DNA of 42,833 nt from JACPHD01 sp964526325 (GCA_964526325.1 CAZGKM010000012.1:1-42833), one strand, 5' to 3'. Counted from the first letter of the stretch, positions 20,898 to 28,774 are shown. Notes: a model not told the origin generated them from the letters alone. Program-made: numbers and translations.

Positions 20898-21257
20898 ATG
20901 ACTCATAATCAAAGAATTGGAGAATTTGGTGAAATGTTAGCTAAAAATTATTTAAATAAACATGGCTATAAAATTATTGATTCTAATGTTAAATTAAGTT
21001 ATCAGGAACTGGATATTGTAGCATTAAAAGATGATCAAATTATATTCGTCGAAGTAAAAACCAGAATCAGCCAATTTTATGGGCCGGCGGAAAATGCTTT
21101 TCAGTTTACTAAACTCGAAAGATTCAGGCGCGGTATGGAAATGTATATTAACAGTAAAAACTTGTATGTCGAAGATGTTAGGGCCGACCTGATTGCTGTG
21201 GATATCGACTATATTAAAAAAACAGCCAAGATAAAGCATTATAAAGATGTAATATAA
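20898..21257 (+). CDS. YraN-family (UPF0102) nuclease-like protein
   Basis: A 119-aa protein of the YraN family, which has a restriction-endonuclease-like fold and is often found beside rnhB, as nearly here. Visible signature: RIGEFGEMLAKNYLNKHGYKI (motif I Glu), ELDIVALKDDQIIFVEVKTR (Asp and E-V-K, the PD-(D/E)XK core), and YINSKN. The ATG at 20898 is chosen because it gives the standard N-terminus and because the longer frame would read through the terminator-like hairpin. The biological role is not established. Confidence 0.88.
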   Translation: MTHNQRIGEFGEMLAKNYLNKHGYKIIDSNVKLSYQELDIVALKDDQIIFVEVKTRISQFYGPAENAFQFTKLERFRRGMEMYINSKNLYVEDVRADLIAVDIDYIKKTAKIKHYKDVI

Positions 21258-21551
21258 ATATGTTTAACGTTTACTTGTTAAATATGACAAGCTTATCCAC
21301 TTGTTTATTAACAATTTATCAGTACTTAATAACATTTTATTAACCTATGGCACACTTGACGAATTTCAGCATTGACCGTTAAACTTTAATCACCGCAAAT
21401 ATTTTTTTTAATTTAGTAATTTGTGGTAAATTTTTCAAAATTTTCTAATTAGGGCTAAAAGGAAAAATTGGCATAGCTGATTTAATCCCTTTAGCCCTAT
21501 AATAGAAAAATTATTTATCCAAGGAGGCTATAATAATAAATTTTTAACCCA
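21258..21551. promoter_or_regulatory. leader region of the Ig-repeat protein with a long hairpin
   Basis: This 294-bp non-coding region contains an inverted repeat with arms TAGGGCTAAAAGG and CCCTTTAGCCCTA (about 21450-21502, one extra base) around a 27-base loop, directly followed by a TATAAT sequence. A full Shine-Dalgarno (AAGGAGG, about 21521-21527) precedes the gene by about 24 bases, farther than ideal. TTATCCACT near 21295 resembles a DnaA box. A regulator site or mRNA leader structure is likely. Confidence 0.4.
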
Positions 21552-22961
21552 ATGAAAGCATTAAAAAGTTTGTTGATTGTTAGCCTTGTTTTATTTTTTG
21601 TTGTAATTTTTTCAGCCGAAGCCCGGGCCGAAGTGGCAACGCCAAAAATAAATAAGTTAGTTAGTACGGAAAATTTCATTGTATCCGGAGTAGCTCCGGC
21701 CGGAAGTGAAGTTTTAATTTATTTAGACGGCAACTTTATCGGACAAGCTGAAACCGAAGCTTCTTTAGAGCAAGCCGAGTATGACTTTAATTTTCAATAT
21801 AGCGGTGATAAACAATTAGCCGATGGTACGCATACTATAATGGCGGTGGCCAAGGATAAAACTTCCTTAGTCTTATCTGCGCCATCAGAAGAAATAAAGT
21901 TTACGGTTAATTTATTGCCGGCGCCTACATTAATCGCGCCGAATGAATTAACGGTAACCGCCAAGACAAAGCCTTTAATTATCGGCTTAACGAAGAGCGG
22001 CACTTTGGTTAGGATTTTTATTGATGATATATACAACGGTAAGACTGACATTTTAAACGATGAAAGCGATACCGCCAATTTCGCTTATCAACCCTTTTTA
22101 AATTTGAGCCGCGGCTGGCATAAAGTTTATGCTATAGCCGAGGATAGCACCGGCAGAATTAGCCAGATGTCGGAAATTATAAATTTCAATATCGAATTAC
22201 CCATGCCGGCACCGACTATGTTTAGACCGGTAGTTAATAACGATACTTCGCTCAGCCAGCCTTTTATCGTCGGTTTAGCGAAAAATGATTCTAAAATTAA
22301 AATTTATATCGATAAAAAATATAATGGTGAATTCGAAGTAAAAAATCATTTGAGCGGAACAGCCAATTTCGCGTATAAGCCGGTTGAACCTTTAAGCAGA
22401 GGCAGTCATCTAGTTTATGCCGTAGCCGTTGATAAGCGCGGTAAACAAAGCGAGTGGTCAAACATAGTATATTTTTCTACTATGGATTCAGCTATTGCTC
22501 AGTCAGCTCAAGAAAAAAGCGATACGGTCGCAAGTATTGAAGAGTTTAGAGAAATGGTCAAAATTAATTCCGAGGAGTTGGTTATTTCCGACAGCTCCGG
22601 CGTAGTTGAAAAAAAAGTAGATGAATCCACGGCAGATCAAGCAGAGCAATCAGAAGCAATTAAGAAATTGAGCCAGCAGAACGAAGCCAGTCTTGAAAAA
22701 ATAAAAAATTTAATCGGAGAAGATACGGAAGAAAAAGCAAAAACAGGCCAGGGACTGATCGATGAAGGCAGATTAAATCAGGGAAAATTGAAATTGAGCT
22801 TAGTTATGTTTATTCTGTTTTTAGTCGGAGTGGTGGCTTGGCTGTTGTGGGTTAATCGCGAATTGGTTAAAGAGCGCCGAAAACAAAATGAGGATGAAGA
22901 TAAAGACGGAAAAGATAAAAATGATCAAATAACCGGCGGTCAAAAAAATAAATTATTGTAG
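21552..22961 (+). CDS. membrane-anchored surface protein with three Ig-like repeats
   Basis: The 469-aa protein has an N-terminal signal peptide (residues 1-27, ending SAEARAE), then three related beta-sandwich modules of about 90 residues: FIVSGVAPAGSEVLIYLDGNFIGQAE, PLIIGLTKSGTLVRIFIDDIYNGKTD, and PFIVGLAKNDSKIKIYIDKKYNGEFE, each ending with a G.H.VYAVA-type strand. After about 320 comes a Glu/Ser-rich helical stalk, then a membrane helix (about 418-438, LVMFILFLVGVVAWLLWV) and a highly charged cytoplasmic tail. The modules resemble the extensions at the C-terminus of the PBP. Likely a cell-surface adhesin or scaffold; the ligand is unknown. Confidence 0.82.
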   Translation: MKALKSLLIVSLVLFFVVIFSAEARAEVATPKINKLVSTENFIVSGVAPAGSEVLIYLDGNFIGQAETEASLEQAEYDFNFQYSGDKQLADGTHTIMAVAKDKTSLVLSAPSEEIKFTVNLLPAPTLIAPNELTVTAKTKPLIIGLTKSGTLVRIFIDDIYNGKTDILNDESDTANFAYQPFLNLSRGWHKVYAIAEDSTGRISQMSEIINFNIELPMPAPTMFRPVVNNDTSLSQPFIVGLAKNDSKIKIYIDKKYNGEFEVKNHLSGTANFAYKPVEPLSRGSHLVYAVAVDKRGKQSEWSNIVYFSTMDSAIAQSAQEKSDTVASIEEFREMVKINSEELVISDSSGVVEKKVDESTADQAEQSEAIKKLSQQNEASLEKIKNLIGEDTEEKAKTGQGLIDEGRLNQGKLKLSLVMFILFLVGVVAWLLWVNRELVKERRKQNEDEDKDGKDKNDQITGGQKNKLL

Positions 22962-23021
22962 CAACATAAATTAGAATTTGAAATATTACAGATGAATTTG
23001 TTCCCGGAACGGGCCCCTTCT

Positions 23022-23063
23022 CGCCCCTTGCCAAATTTTTGGCAAGGGGCGTTGCCTTTTATA
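23022..23063 (+). terminator. strong terminator after the Ig-repeat gene
   Basis: CGCCCCTTGCCAAA and TTTGGCAAGGGGCG form a perfect 14-bp stem followed by TTGCCTTTTAT. Confidence 0.75.
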
Positions 23064-23098
23064 TTTCTTAAAAACCGGGTGCTTGCCTGCCGGCAGGC

Positions 23099-23126
23099 TT
23101 GACAAAAATAATAGTTATGATATAAT
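23099..23126 (+). promoter_or_regulatory. promoter of the sdpR-sdpI-like pair
   Basis: Perfect TTGACA (23099-23104) and TATAAT (23121-23126) are 16 bp apart. A CCTGCCGGCAGG palindrome ends three bases upstream of the -35. Confidence 0.75.
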
Positions 23127-23151
23127 TTAGATAGTTGTCTAAATATCTAAA
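23126..23151. promoter_or_regulatory. probable ArsR-type operator
   Basis: TTTAGATA and TATCTAAA form an inverted repeat over the predicted transcription start, with a second nested pair TTTAGA/TCTAAA. This position would block initiation, fitting autorepression by the downstream ArsR-family protein. Confidence 0.6.
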
Positions 23152-23161
23152 TCTTTTTTAT

Positions 23162-23425
23162 ATGACTTTAAACATTACCTTGCAAGCTTTATCCGATCCG
23201 ACCAGGCGTAAAATTTTAGAAATTTTAAAGAAAAAAGACATGGCGGCCGGCGAACTGGGAAAAAACTTCGACATGACTTTGCCTTCGCTATCGCATCACT
23301 TAAACGTTTTAAAGCAAGCCGATTTGGTTACGAGCCTTAGGCGGGGCCAGGAAATTATTTATTCTCTGAATTTAAGCGTGTTTGAAGAAATGGCGGAAAA
23401 ATTAGTAAAATTTTTTAAAAAATAA
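23162..23425 (+). CDS. ArsR-family repressor (SdpR-like), 87 aa
   Basis: A winged-helix repressor of the ArsR/SmtB superfamily: LQALSDPTRRKILEILKKKDM (residues 7-27), recognition helix region LPSLSHHLNVLKQADLV (about 40-56) and the wing RRGQEIIYSLN. No Cys/His metal site is visible, so it is not a metal sensor of the ArsR type. Together with the downstream SdpI-like gene it copies the sdpR-sdpI arrangement of Bacillus, where SdpR represses the pair until SdpI captures it at the membrane. The ATG at 23162 gives the family N-terminus; the upstream TTG is inside the operator region. Confidence 0.85.
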   Translation: MTLNITLQALSDPTRRKILEILKKKDMAAGELGKNFDMTLPSLSHHLNVLKQADLVTSLRRGQEIIYSLNLSVFEEMAEKLVKFFKK

Positions 23426-23450
23426 AATAAAATTTTTTTAGAAAAAATTT

Positions 23451-24119
23451 ATGATCAATCCAATTAAGCCAACAATTAAGACTGAATTTACTTCTTTGTT
23501 TTTAATTGTCTTAGCTTTAGTGTCCTCCTGGTATTTTTATAATAATTTACCGGAACGCATCCCCGTCCATTGGAATTTTGCTGGCCAGGTCGACGGTTAT
23601 GGTTCGGGTAAAATCCAGTCTATTGTTTTTCCTCTGCTGATAGTCGGCATGTACATTTTATTTTTACTTATCCCCTATTTAGATCCGAAAAAAGAACGCT
23701 ATGAGCAATTCAGTAAAATTTACCATATTTTCAAAAATTTATTTTTAGCCTTGATAATTATAATCTATTTTATCGTCGGCCTTAACGGCTTGGGCTATAA
23801 TTTACCTGTCGGCTTAATTATTCCCGTTTTGATTGGCATATTGTTTATTATTATCGGTAATTATATGGGCAAGATAAAAATGAATTGGTTTATGGGTATT
23901 CGTACGCCCTGGACCCTATCCTCGGAAGAAGTCTGGAATAAAACGCATCGTTTCGGCGGCAAGATGTTCATTTTAGCCGGTCTTTTAATGGTAGCGGAAA
24001 TATTTCTGCCGACAAGCTGGAAATTGCCGGTTTTTATAATAATGATAACAATATTACTCTTAGGCACAATCGGCTATTCATACTTTGCTTATCTTCAAGA
24101 AAAAAAGAAAATATTATAA
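23451..24119 (+). CDS. SdpI-family immunity-like membrane protein
   Basis: A 222-aa protein with six predicted membrane segments (about residues 14-30, 57-77, 91-107, 117-139, 175-190 and 191-210). The N-terminal DUF1648 region has ERIPVHWNFAGQVDGYGSGK, and the central GIRTPWTLSSEEVWNKTHRFGGKMFI is the SdpI signature. In Bacillus SdpI gives immunity to the SDP toxin and, with SdpR, signals its presence. No SDP toxin gene is seen here, so the pair may defend against a neighbour's toxin or serve another envelope role. Confidence 0.88.
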   Translation: MINPIKPTIKTEFTSLFLIVLALVSSWYFYNNLPERIPVHWNFAGQVDGYGSGKIQSIVFPLLIVGMYILFLLIPYLDPKKERYEQFSKIYHIFKNLFLALIIIIYFIVGLNGLGYNLPVGLIIPVLIGILFIIIGNYMGKIKMNWFMGIRTPWTLSSEEVWNKTHRFGGKMFILAGLLMVAEIFLPTSWKLPVFIIMITILLLGTIGYSYFAYLQEKKKIL

Positions 24120-24134
24120 TATTTACTAAGGCAT

Positions 24135-24233
24135 TTAACTTCGCAGACATTAGCAATTTTCTACTGCGGAACTCGCTTGCTTCGCTCGCTCAGACAGTCC
24201 TCGCACGAAAATTGCCAATATCCGCGAAGTTAA
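24135..24233. repeat. 99-bp hairpin element with 27-bp inverted ends
   Basis: The left arm (24135-24161) and right arm (24207-24233) match at 23 of 27 positions when inverted (ends TTAACTTCGC). The centre contains CGCTTGCTTCGCTCGCTCAG, itself partly palindromic, and CAGACAGTCC. It sits between sdpI and the SpoU gene and is much more GC-rich than its surroundings. Similar hairpins with GCGAGC cores (see 42667) suggest a dispersed element family. Confidence 0.6.
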
Positions 24234-24247
24234 TATAATAGATTATA

Positions 24248-25027
24248 ATGGACAGAATAGACAGTTTGCAAAATGAAAAAATAAAAAACATTGTAAAATT
24301 ACGCCAAGCCGGCCGGGAGCGTAAAAAACAAGGTTTGTTTTTGATTGAGGGCTGGCGCGAAATAAATTTAGCGCTAAAAGGCGGAGTGGAAATTGAAAAT
24401 TTATATTACTCGCCGGATTATATAAAACAAGAATTAGAAATTGACGAAGAAAAAGTAATAGAAGTTTCAAAAAAAGTTTTCGATAAAATAACTTATCGGG
24501 AAAATCCCGACGGATTTTTAGCCTTGGCAAAATTCAAACAAAAAAAATTATCCGAAATAAAATTAAGCGCTATGCCATTAATAATTATTTTAGAAACCGT
24601 AGAAAAGCCCGGCAATCTAGGCGCGATTTTACGCACGGCCGACGCGGCCGGAGCCGATGTGGTGATAATCAACGATTCTAATATTGACATATACAATCCT
24701 AATGTTATCCGCGCCAGTCAAGGCACGTTTTTTACCGTGCCGACGGTTTTAAGCACAATTGAGGAAACCGTGGAGTTTTGCCGCAGCCGGCGAATAAGAA
24801 TGTACGCAACCGCGCCGGAAGCTAAAGAGGAATATGTCAAGATAAGCTATAATCAGGGCTGCGCCATAATAATGGGCGCGGAAGACAAGGGCTTAAGCGC
24901 TAAATGGCTAGAGTCGGCGGACGAAAAGATAAAAATAAAAATGAACGGAAAAATCGATTCGCTTAACGTCTCGGTCAGCACCGCCATAATTTTATTTGAA
25001 GCGTTAAGACAGAGAACTACTAAATAA
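24248..25027 (+). CDS. TrmH/SpoU-family RNA 2'-O-methyltransferase
   Basis: A 259-aa SPOUT enzyme that methylates ribose 2'-OH, most likely in 23S rRNA. The N-terminal substrate-binding part (RIDSLQNEKIKNIVKLRQAGRERK and FLIEGWREI) is the SpoU_sub_bind domain. Motif 1 is EKPGNLGAILRTADAAG, motif 2 IIMGAEDKGLS and motif 3 KIDSLNVSVSTAIILFEALRQ, forming the deep trefoil knot that binds S-adenosylmethionine. It has a terminator and the tRNA-Asp promoter directly downstream. Confidence 0.93.
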   Translation: MDRIDSLQNEKIKNIVKLRQAGRERKKQGLFLIEGWREINLALKGGVEIENLYYSPDYIKQELEIDEEKVIEVSKKVFDKITYRENPDGFLALAKFKQKKLSEIKLSAMPLIIILETVEKPGNLGAILRTADAAGADVVIINDSNIDIYNPNVIRASQGTFFTVPTVLSTIEETVEFCRSRRIRMYATAPEAKEEYVKISYNQGCAIIMGAEDKGLSAKWLESADEKIKIKMNGKIDSLNVSVSTAIILFEALRQRTTK

Positions 25028-25037
25028 AGATGGCGGG

Positions 25038-25069
25038 TTGACTGTTAAAGGTTATTTTGTTAGTATAAT
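25038..25069 (+). promoter_or_regulatory. promoter of tRNA-Asp
   Basis: TTGACT (25038-25043) is followed after 17 bp by TAGTAT and after 20 bp by a perfect TATAAT (25064-25069). The start near 25073-25076 would fall in the upstream stem of the terminator at 25073, so the tRNA transcript would lack that hairpin. Confidence 0.5.
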
Positions 25070-25072
25070 TTT

Positions 25073-25096
25073 AGTCTCGCCAGAGACTTTTTATTT
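25073..25096 (+). terminator. terminator after the SpoU gene
   Basis: AGTCTC-GCCA-GAGACT followed by TTTTATTT. It ends seven bases before tRNA-Asp and should stop readthrough from the methylase gene. Confidence 0.65.
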
Positions 25097-25102
25097 ATAG
25101 TT

Positions 25103-25176
25103 GGAGCGGTAGCTCAGTTGGTTAGAGCGCTGCCCTGTCACGGCAGAGGTCGCGGGTCCGAGTCCCGTCCGCTCCG
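25103..25176 (+). tRNA. tRNA-Asp (GUC), integration target
   Basis: Acceptor GGAGCGG/CCGCTCC, D arm GCTC/GAGC, anticodon stem CTGCC/GGCAG with loop CTGTCAC giving anticodon GTC, T arm CGGG-TCCGAGT-CCCG, discriminator G, as usual for tRNA-Asp. Its 3' half (25138-25176) also encodes, on the opposite strand, the last codons of the serine recombinase. Confidence 0.97.
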
Positions 25177-26796
25177 CACTAGTAAACAAGATGGTACGCA
25201 AGTGCCATCTTGTTGCGTATGTTGCAAGTTTTTTGCAGTTATAGTGGCCGCTTTTTCAGTATTCCACGAAATAATCAGATTATGTGGTTTTGATACCGAA
25301 TTTGTTAGCGTTTTGTCGGTTAGAATGGGATTATAATAAACGAATAAAAATATTTCTCGCTTCTCTTCCAGAGAGGCGTTTTTAAATTTCTCTTTAAGTC
25401 GATGCGTGAAATTTACATAATCGACCGCCAAGTCAAACCAATTCTGACTGGACTGATCCGCATCGCCCATCTTCTCTTGAATTTTTTCTTTTTCCAAAAC
25501 AATCTCTTTTTTCTGTGCTACGAATTCTTCATCTCCCAGAAGTGAACCATCAGTGTTATCTGGTGAAATTTTAAGTCTGACCAAGTTGTCCAGTTTTGAT
25601 TGGCACCTAAGCAGAGCCGACTGCTGATTTTTAAAAATTATATCTCGGTTGCCGATTTTTTGTTCATTGGCTTTATTGATTTCTTCCAACGCCAATTTTA
25701 AAAAGTCTTCATCTATGCTCATGGAGTTAATTGTTTCGGCAATCTGCACTTCCAATTCCGACTCGGGAACGTAATGCAATCCTGTGCATTTAATACAGCG
25801 ATAATAAACAATGCCCTTTGATATCATACCTGAAATATTTCCTCCACAAACCCCGCACTTCATATAATTAGTGTAAGTATAATATCGCTTCTTAACTACG
25901 GGACGATTACGGCGGTGCAGTTCTTCCTGTACGCGATTATACAACTCACGACTGATAATCGGCTCGTGCCGAGCGTCTGGCAACTCCTCGGGCTCAATAA
26001 CTCTGCCTTTCCAAAGAATCGCCCCATAATAAAAAGGATTCATCATAATGCGATAAATCGTGATCATGCTCAATTTCTTTTTGCTCCGTTCTCCCAACAA
26101 ACCCCAGCCCGCTGTCATCTCCCGCAAATGGTTCAAGGTATATTGGCCTGAGGCATAACATTCAAATAATTCTTTTATTAATGGCGCCATAACCGGATCT
26201 TTCTCGATTCGCTTTAACGGTCTATTCAATTTAGCCAGTACTTCTTGTTTTTCAAACGTATATTGCTTACCAGATATTTTGCCGTCCCGATCCATATTTA
26301 AATATCCCAAAGCGGCAAAACCCGGGTACTCACCCTTAAGAATCTTAGCTTGCAAATCTCTGCGCACAAATTCCGAAGTATCATCCGAGGACTTTTTTGA
26401 CATAGCAAACTGCAAAGCCAAAAAGAATTCTTGGCCTGAGTTTTTAGAATAACTCTCAGAAGGAGTCCTGACTTCCTGCAATACGCCGTCCTTAAGCATG
26501 TCTATGACAATCCCGCCATCGGTCATATTACGAGCCAAACGGGAGATATGATAAACCAATATACCATCAGCTTTGCCCTCTTCGATTAAACCAATCATCT
26601 TCTCAAATTGAGCCCGTCCTCGCTTATAGGCGGACTGGGATTCCTCAAAATCTCCCACAATTTTTATGTTCTCTTTTCTGGCAAATTCTGCCAATTCACG
26701 TTTCTGCGAATCTAAACTCAAAATCTGCCGATCCTCGGAATCAGAAGATTTGCGCCTATAGATGAAATATTTGATTTTTGGATTTGGTTTTTCCAT
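25138..26796 (-). CDS. large serine recombinase/integrase, 552 aa
   Basis: It catalyses integration and excision of the element through a serine-DNA link. The N-terminal resolvase domain shows YRRKSSDSEDRQILSLDSQ (catalytic Ser in the R-K-S region, about residue 17) and VYHISRLARNMTDGG (about 81-95). The recombinase domain spans about 150-290 (PGFAALGYLN, NPFYYGAILWKGR). A zinc ribbon, C-x2-C in MKCGVCGG and YRCIKCTG, follows at about 312-340, then a coiled coil at about 390-440. The last 12 codons, RSGRDSDPRPLP, and the TGA stop lie inside tRNA-Asp, the stop being opposite the anticodon loop. This implies that the C-terminus was acquired from the target on integration. Confidence 0.93.
   Translation of the reverse strand: MEKPNPKIKYFIYRRKSSDSEDRQILSLDSQKRELAEFARKENIKIVGDFEESQSAYKRGRAQFEKMIGLIEEGKADGILVYHISRLARNMTDGGIVIDMLKDGVLQEVRTPSESYSKNSGQEFFLALQFAMSKKSSDDTSEFVRRDLQAKILKGEYPGFAALGYLNMDRDGKISGKQYTFEKQEVLAKLNRPLKRIEKDPVMAPLIKELFECYASGQYTLNHLREMTAGWGLLGERSKKKLSMITIYRIMMNPFYYGAILWKGRVIEPEELPDARHEPIISRELYNRVQEELHRRNRPVVKKRYYTYTNYMKCGVCGGNISGMISKGIVYYRCIKCTGLHYVPESELEVQIAETINSMSIDEDFLKLALEEINKANEQKIGNRDIIFKNQQSALLRCQSKLDNLVRLKISPDNTDGSLLGDEEFVAQKKEIVLEKEKIQEKMGDADQSSQNWFDLAVDYVNFTHRLKEKFKNASLEEKREIFLFVYYNPILTDKTLTNSVSKPHNLIISWNTEKAATITAKNLQHTQQDGTCVPSCLLVRSGRDSDPRPLP
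25185..25214. repeat. 13-bp inverted repeat beside tRNA-Asp
   Basis: AACAAGATGGTAC and GTGCCATCTTGTT pair at 12 of 13 positions around GCAA. It lies nine bases from the tRNA 3' end, inside the recombinase coding tail (QQDGTCVPSC). It may be part of the attachment site recognised by the recombinase. Confidence 0.5.
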
Positions 26797-26932
26797 TTAT
26801 TTGACTAATTATAGCTATAATGGCGGGATAATAACGTAGTTTCCGTTTCTTGGCAAATAGTCAGAAACCCAAACTTGAATTCGTGTTTTTTTTCAAGTTT
26901 TCAAGTTTTGATTTCCGATTTTTTTTAATATT

Positions 26933-27076
26933 TCAAAATTTTTCTTTATTAACGGTTATTTTGACTACGCTTATAAGCCTGATAAATATATCCAAAGCCT
27001 TATCTCTGTCCAATTTAATGCCATATTTCCGTTCATATAGCTTGATAAATTTGTCCAAACCAGTATCTGAAGTCAT
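26933..27076 (-). CDS. hypothetical 47-aa protein
   Basis: A short frame starting with ATG inside the stop of the upstream winged-helix gene (overlap ATGA), which argues for translational coupling. The product, starting MTSDTGLDKFIKLYERKYG and ending NKEKF, is helical with alternating hydrophobic and charged residues (DKALDIFIRLISVVKI) and looks like a real protein, not random translation. I recognise no family. Its place between the DNA-binding protein and the recombinase suggests a role in element maintenance. Confidence 0.55.
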   Translation of the reverse strand: MTSDTGLDKFIKLYERKYGIKLDRDKALDIFIRLISVVKITVNKEKF

Positions 27077-27540
27077 AGGTCTTTCGGTTTCCTGCCCCAA
27101 ATTTTCCTCATTTCCTCTAGTGCAGGAATATCCCTCTTAATTATTTCTCCCACTGATTCTGGTTTATCATTTTTTAAATAACGTTCATCTTCTTTCAATA
27201 ATTCTTTCTTTAATTCTTTAGGTCTGAATGTTTCAGACGGTTCGGGCTCCCCGAATAAGACGGTGGTCAATTGTAAAACAGACGCTCGACCATTATCCAG
27301 TTTGCCTAACCGTCTGACCAAGCCATACGCTATCAGGTTGTTGACTGCTTTCATGACTGTATTTTTGTCCATCTTCAAATAGTCTCCGATTTTCCTGTAG
27401 CCGACAAAGGTCTTGCGCTCTCGGTTAACAAAAAAAGACAAAGCCATATAAACTGCTTGGTCTATTGTTTTTATATTTCTGGCGTGGTCTTCCATGAATT
27501 CCTTGCGCATCCAGTATCTTTTGTATTTGTGTTTATGCAT
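27073..27540 (-). CDS. winged-helix DNA-binding protein, 155 aa
   Basis: Residues about 20-85 form a winged helix-turn-helix: TIDQAVYMALSFFVNRERKTFVGYRKIGDYLKMDKNTVMKAVNNLIAYGLVRRLG, a pattern typical of plasmid or element helix-turn-helix proteins (MarR/GntR-like or replication-initiator-like). The C-terminal part is charged and probably flexible (PKELKKELLKEDERYLKND). It sits between small element genes and the recombinase and could regulate excision or replication. The 47-aa gene starts in its stop codon. Confidence 0.65.
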   Translation of the reverse strand: MHKHKYKRYWMRKEFMEDHARNIKTIDQAVYMALSFFVNRERKTFVGYRKIGDYLKMDKNTVMKAVNNLIAYGLVRRLGKLDNGRASVLQLTTVLFGEPEPSETFRPKELKKELLKEDERYLKNDKPESVGEIIKRDIPALEEMRKIWGRKPKDL

Positions 27541-27565
27541 AATGGTAATTCTAATTTTTTCACTT

Positions 27566-27826
27566 CTACTGGCTATAAAGTCTGTTCTTAATCATCTTTT
27601 GATTGTCGATAATCGATCTGGCGTTGACTGCCAAATTATTGTTCCAATAATCATTGACCGCACCGTCAATGCCATCATCCCGCCTGAAGATGAATTGAGC
27701 TTTACTTGGGTTGGCTTTGTCGACCGACCACAGTGCATAGCCGAGTGTGGCCAAAGCCGAAGCCAGGCCAAGATCGTAAGTCATAAACGTTTCGGATGTT
27801 TTCAAATATTCTTTTTTCGCCATCAT
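27566..27826 (-). CDS. DUF5659-like protein, 86 aa
   Basis: The protein matches my memory of the DUF5659 pattern: EYLKTSETF..YDLGLASALATLGYALWSVDKANPSKAQFIF and a C-terminal WNNNLAVNARSIIDNQKMIKNRLY. Such proteins occur mainly on plasmids and integrated elements of Patescibacteria; their function is not known. No membrane segment or catalytic motif is visible. It lies 25 bp upstream of the winged-helix gene. Confidence 0.6.
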   Translation of the reverse strand: MMAKKEYLKTSETFMTYDLGLASALATLGYALWSVDKANPSKAQFIFRRDDGIDGAVNDYWNNNLAVNARSIIDNQKMIKNRLYSQ

Positions 27827-27849
27827 AATTTTTAGATTAATTTATCGGG

Positions 27850-27881
27850 CAAAATAAAAATGAGCCCGTTATAGGCTCACT
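27850..27881 (-). terminator. terminator after the 285-aa element gene
   Basis: On the minus strand TGAGCC and GGGCTCA enclose TATAAC and are followed by TTTTTATTTT. It separates the upstream 285-aa gene from the DUF5659-like gene. Confidence 0.65.
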
Positions 27882-27916
27882 TTATAATAATAGCGTTGAC
27901 TCAACAGTGAATAGTT

Positions 27917-28774
27917 TTACTCAACGGCTCTGGTTATGTGCTTATTTTTGCTGTCTATCAAGAAAAAAGCGTCAATTCCGAATATATTTTTAATTTTTTC
28001 ATTTAATCTAGTAGCGGTATCATAAATCTGCCTGAAACTCATATCAAGCTCATCGGTCATGGCATCAATTCTTTCTCCCATAGGCAAACTAAGCGCCAAA
28101 CGCAAGAGCCTGAATTCTTGAGTGTTTTCATTTTTAATCGCCAATGTTTCATCGCAGAAATCTCTAAACAAAACTCCATTTGAAAATCTAAATTTTGGTT
28201 TTTTAAATTGATTGGGCTTTTCACTTTTTGGCTCTTCCGTCTTGTCTGTTTTCTTCGGTCTTTTTAGCAGCTTAATTTTATATTCCAAATCTCCAAAAGG
28301 AGGCAAATCAATCTTTTTTATTTCTAAAAATTTGCCACCCGATAATGTTTCTATGCTTGGGATTAAATAAATATGTTTGCGTTGGCCTTCTTTAAAGTCG
28401 CTTGCGTCCAGCGTAAATGTGTTGTTGTCCAATTTTTCAGCCTTTGCCAATATAACCTCTTTAACTATTTCCACTTGTTTTTTGCTCCCAAATGGATCCT
28501 TGACGCTATCTTCATAGCGTTCAAGGTAATAATTATACAAAGCCTCGCGACTACTCATTGCAAAAATTACATCACCTTTATCGTATTTGTCTTCTTTTTC
28601 TTTTATGTGCCTCAAATTATAAATCAGCCCTTTATTCTCTAGGAAATATATTGCTCCCAAGGTTTCAGCGTCCTGAAAAATTTTCTTTATTACAATAATC
28701 GGGCCAGTCTTCTGGCTCAGAATCTTCATTATAGTTTTTAATACCGCTTTAGTCGGCAGTACCCGTTCTTTCAT
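27917..28774 (-). CDS. hypothetical element protein, 285 aa
   Basis: I do not recognise the family. The N-terminal third (KAVLKTIMKILSQKTGPIIVIKKIFQDAETLGAIYFLENKGLIYNL) reads like a winged-helix or helical DNA-binding module. A Lys/Pro-rich linker (KRPKKTDKTEEPKSEKPNQFKKPK) separates it from a C-terminal module (RLLRLALSLPMGERIDAMTDELDMSFRQIYDTATRLNEKIKNIFG) that resembles the helix-turn-helix output part of response regulators. The protein could be a two-module transcription or replication regulator of the element. No signal peptide or membrane segment. Confidence 0.55.
   Translation of the reverse strand: MKERVLPTKAVLKTIMKILSQKTGPIIVIKKIFQDAETLGAIYFLENKGLIYNLRHIKEKEDKYDKGDVIFAMSSREALYNYYLERYEDSVKDPFGSKKQVEIVKEVILAKAEKLDNNTFTLDASDFKEGQRKHIYLIPSIETLSGGKFLEIKKIDLPPFGDLEYKIKLLKRPKKTDKTEEPKSEKPNQFKKPKFRFSNGVLFRDFCDETLAIKNENTQEFRLLRLALSLPMGERIDAMTDELDMSFRQIYDTATRLNEKIKNIFGIDAFFLIDSKNKHITRAVE

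Noticed and set aside
26850..27140. Plus-strand 96-aa reading frame opposite the recombinase upstream region
   Set aside because: Phe/Ser/Leu-rich antisense of the 47-aa gene and of the winged-helix gene's end; the minus-strand frames have better composition and ATGA coupling.
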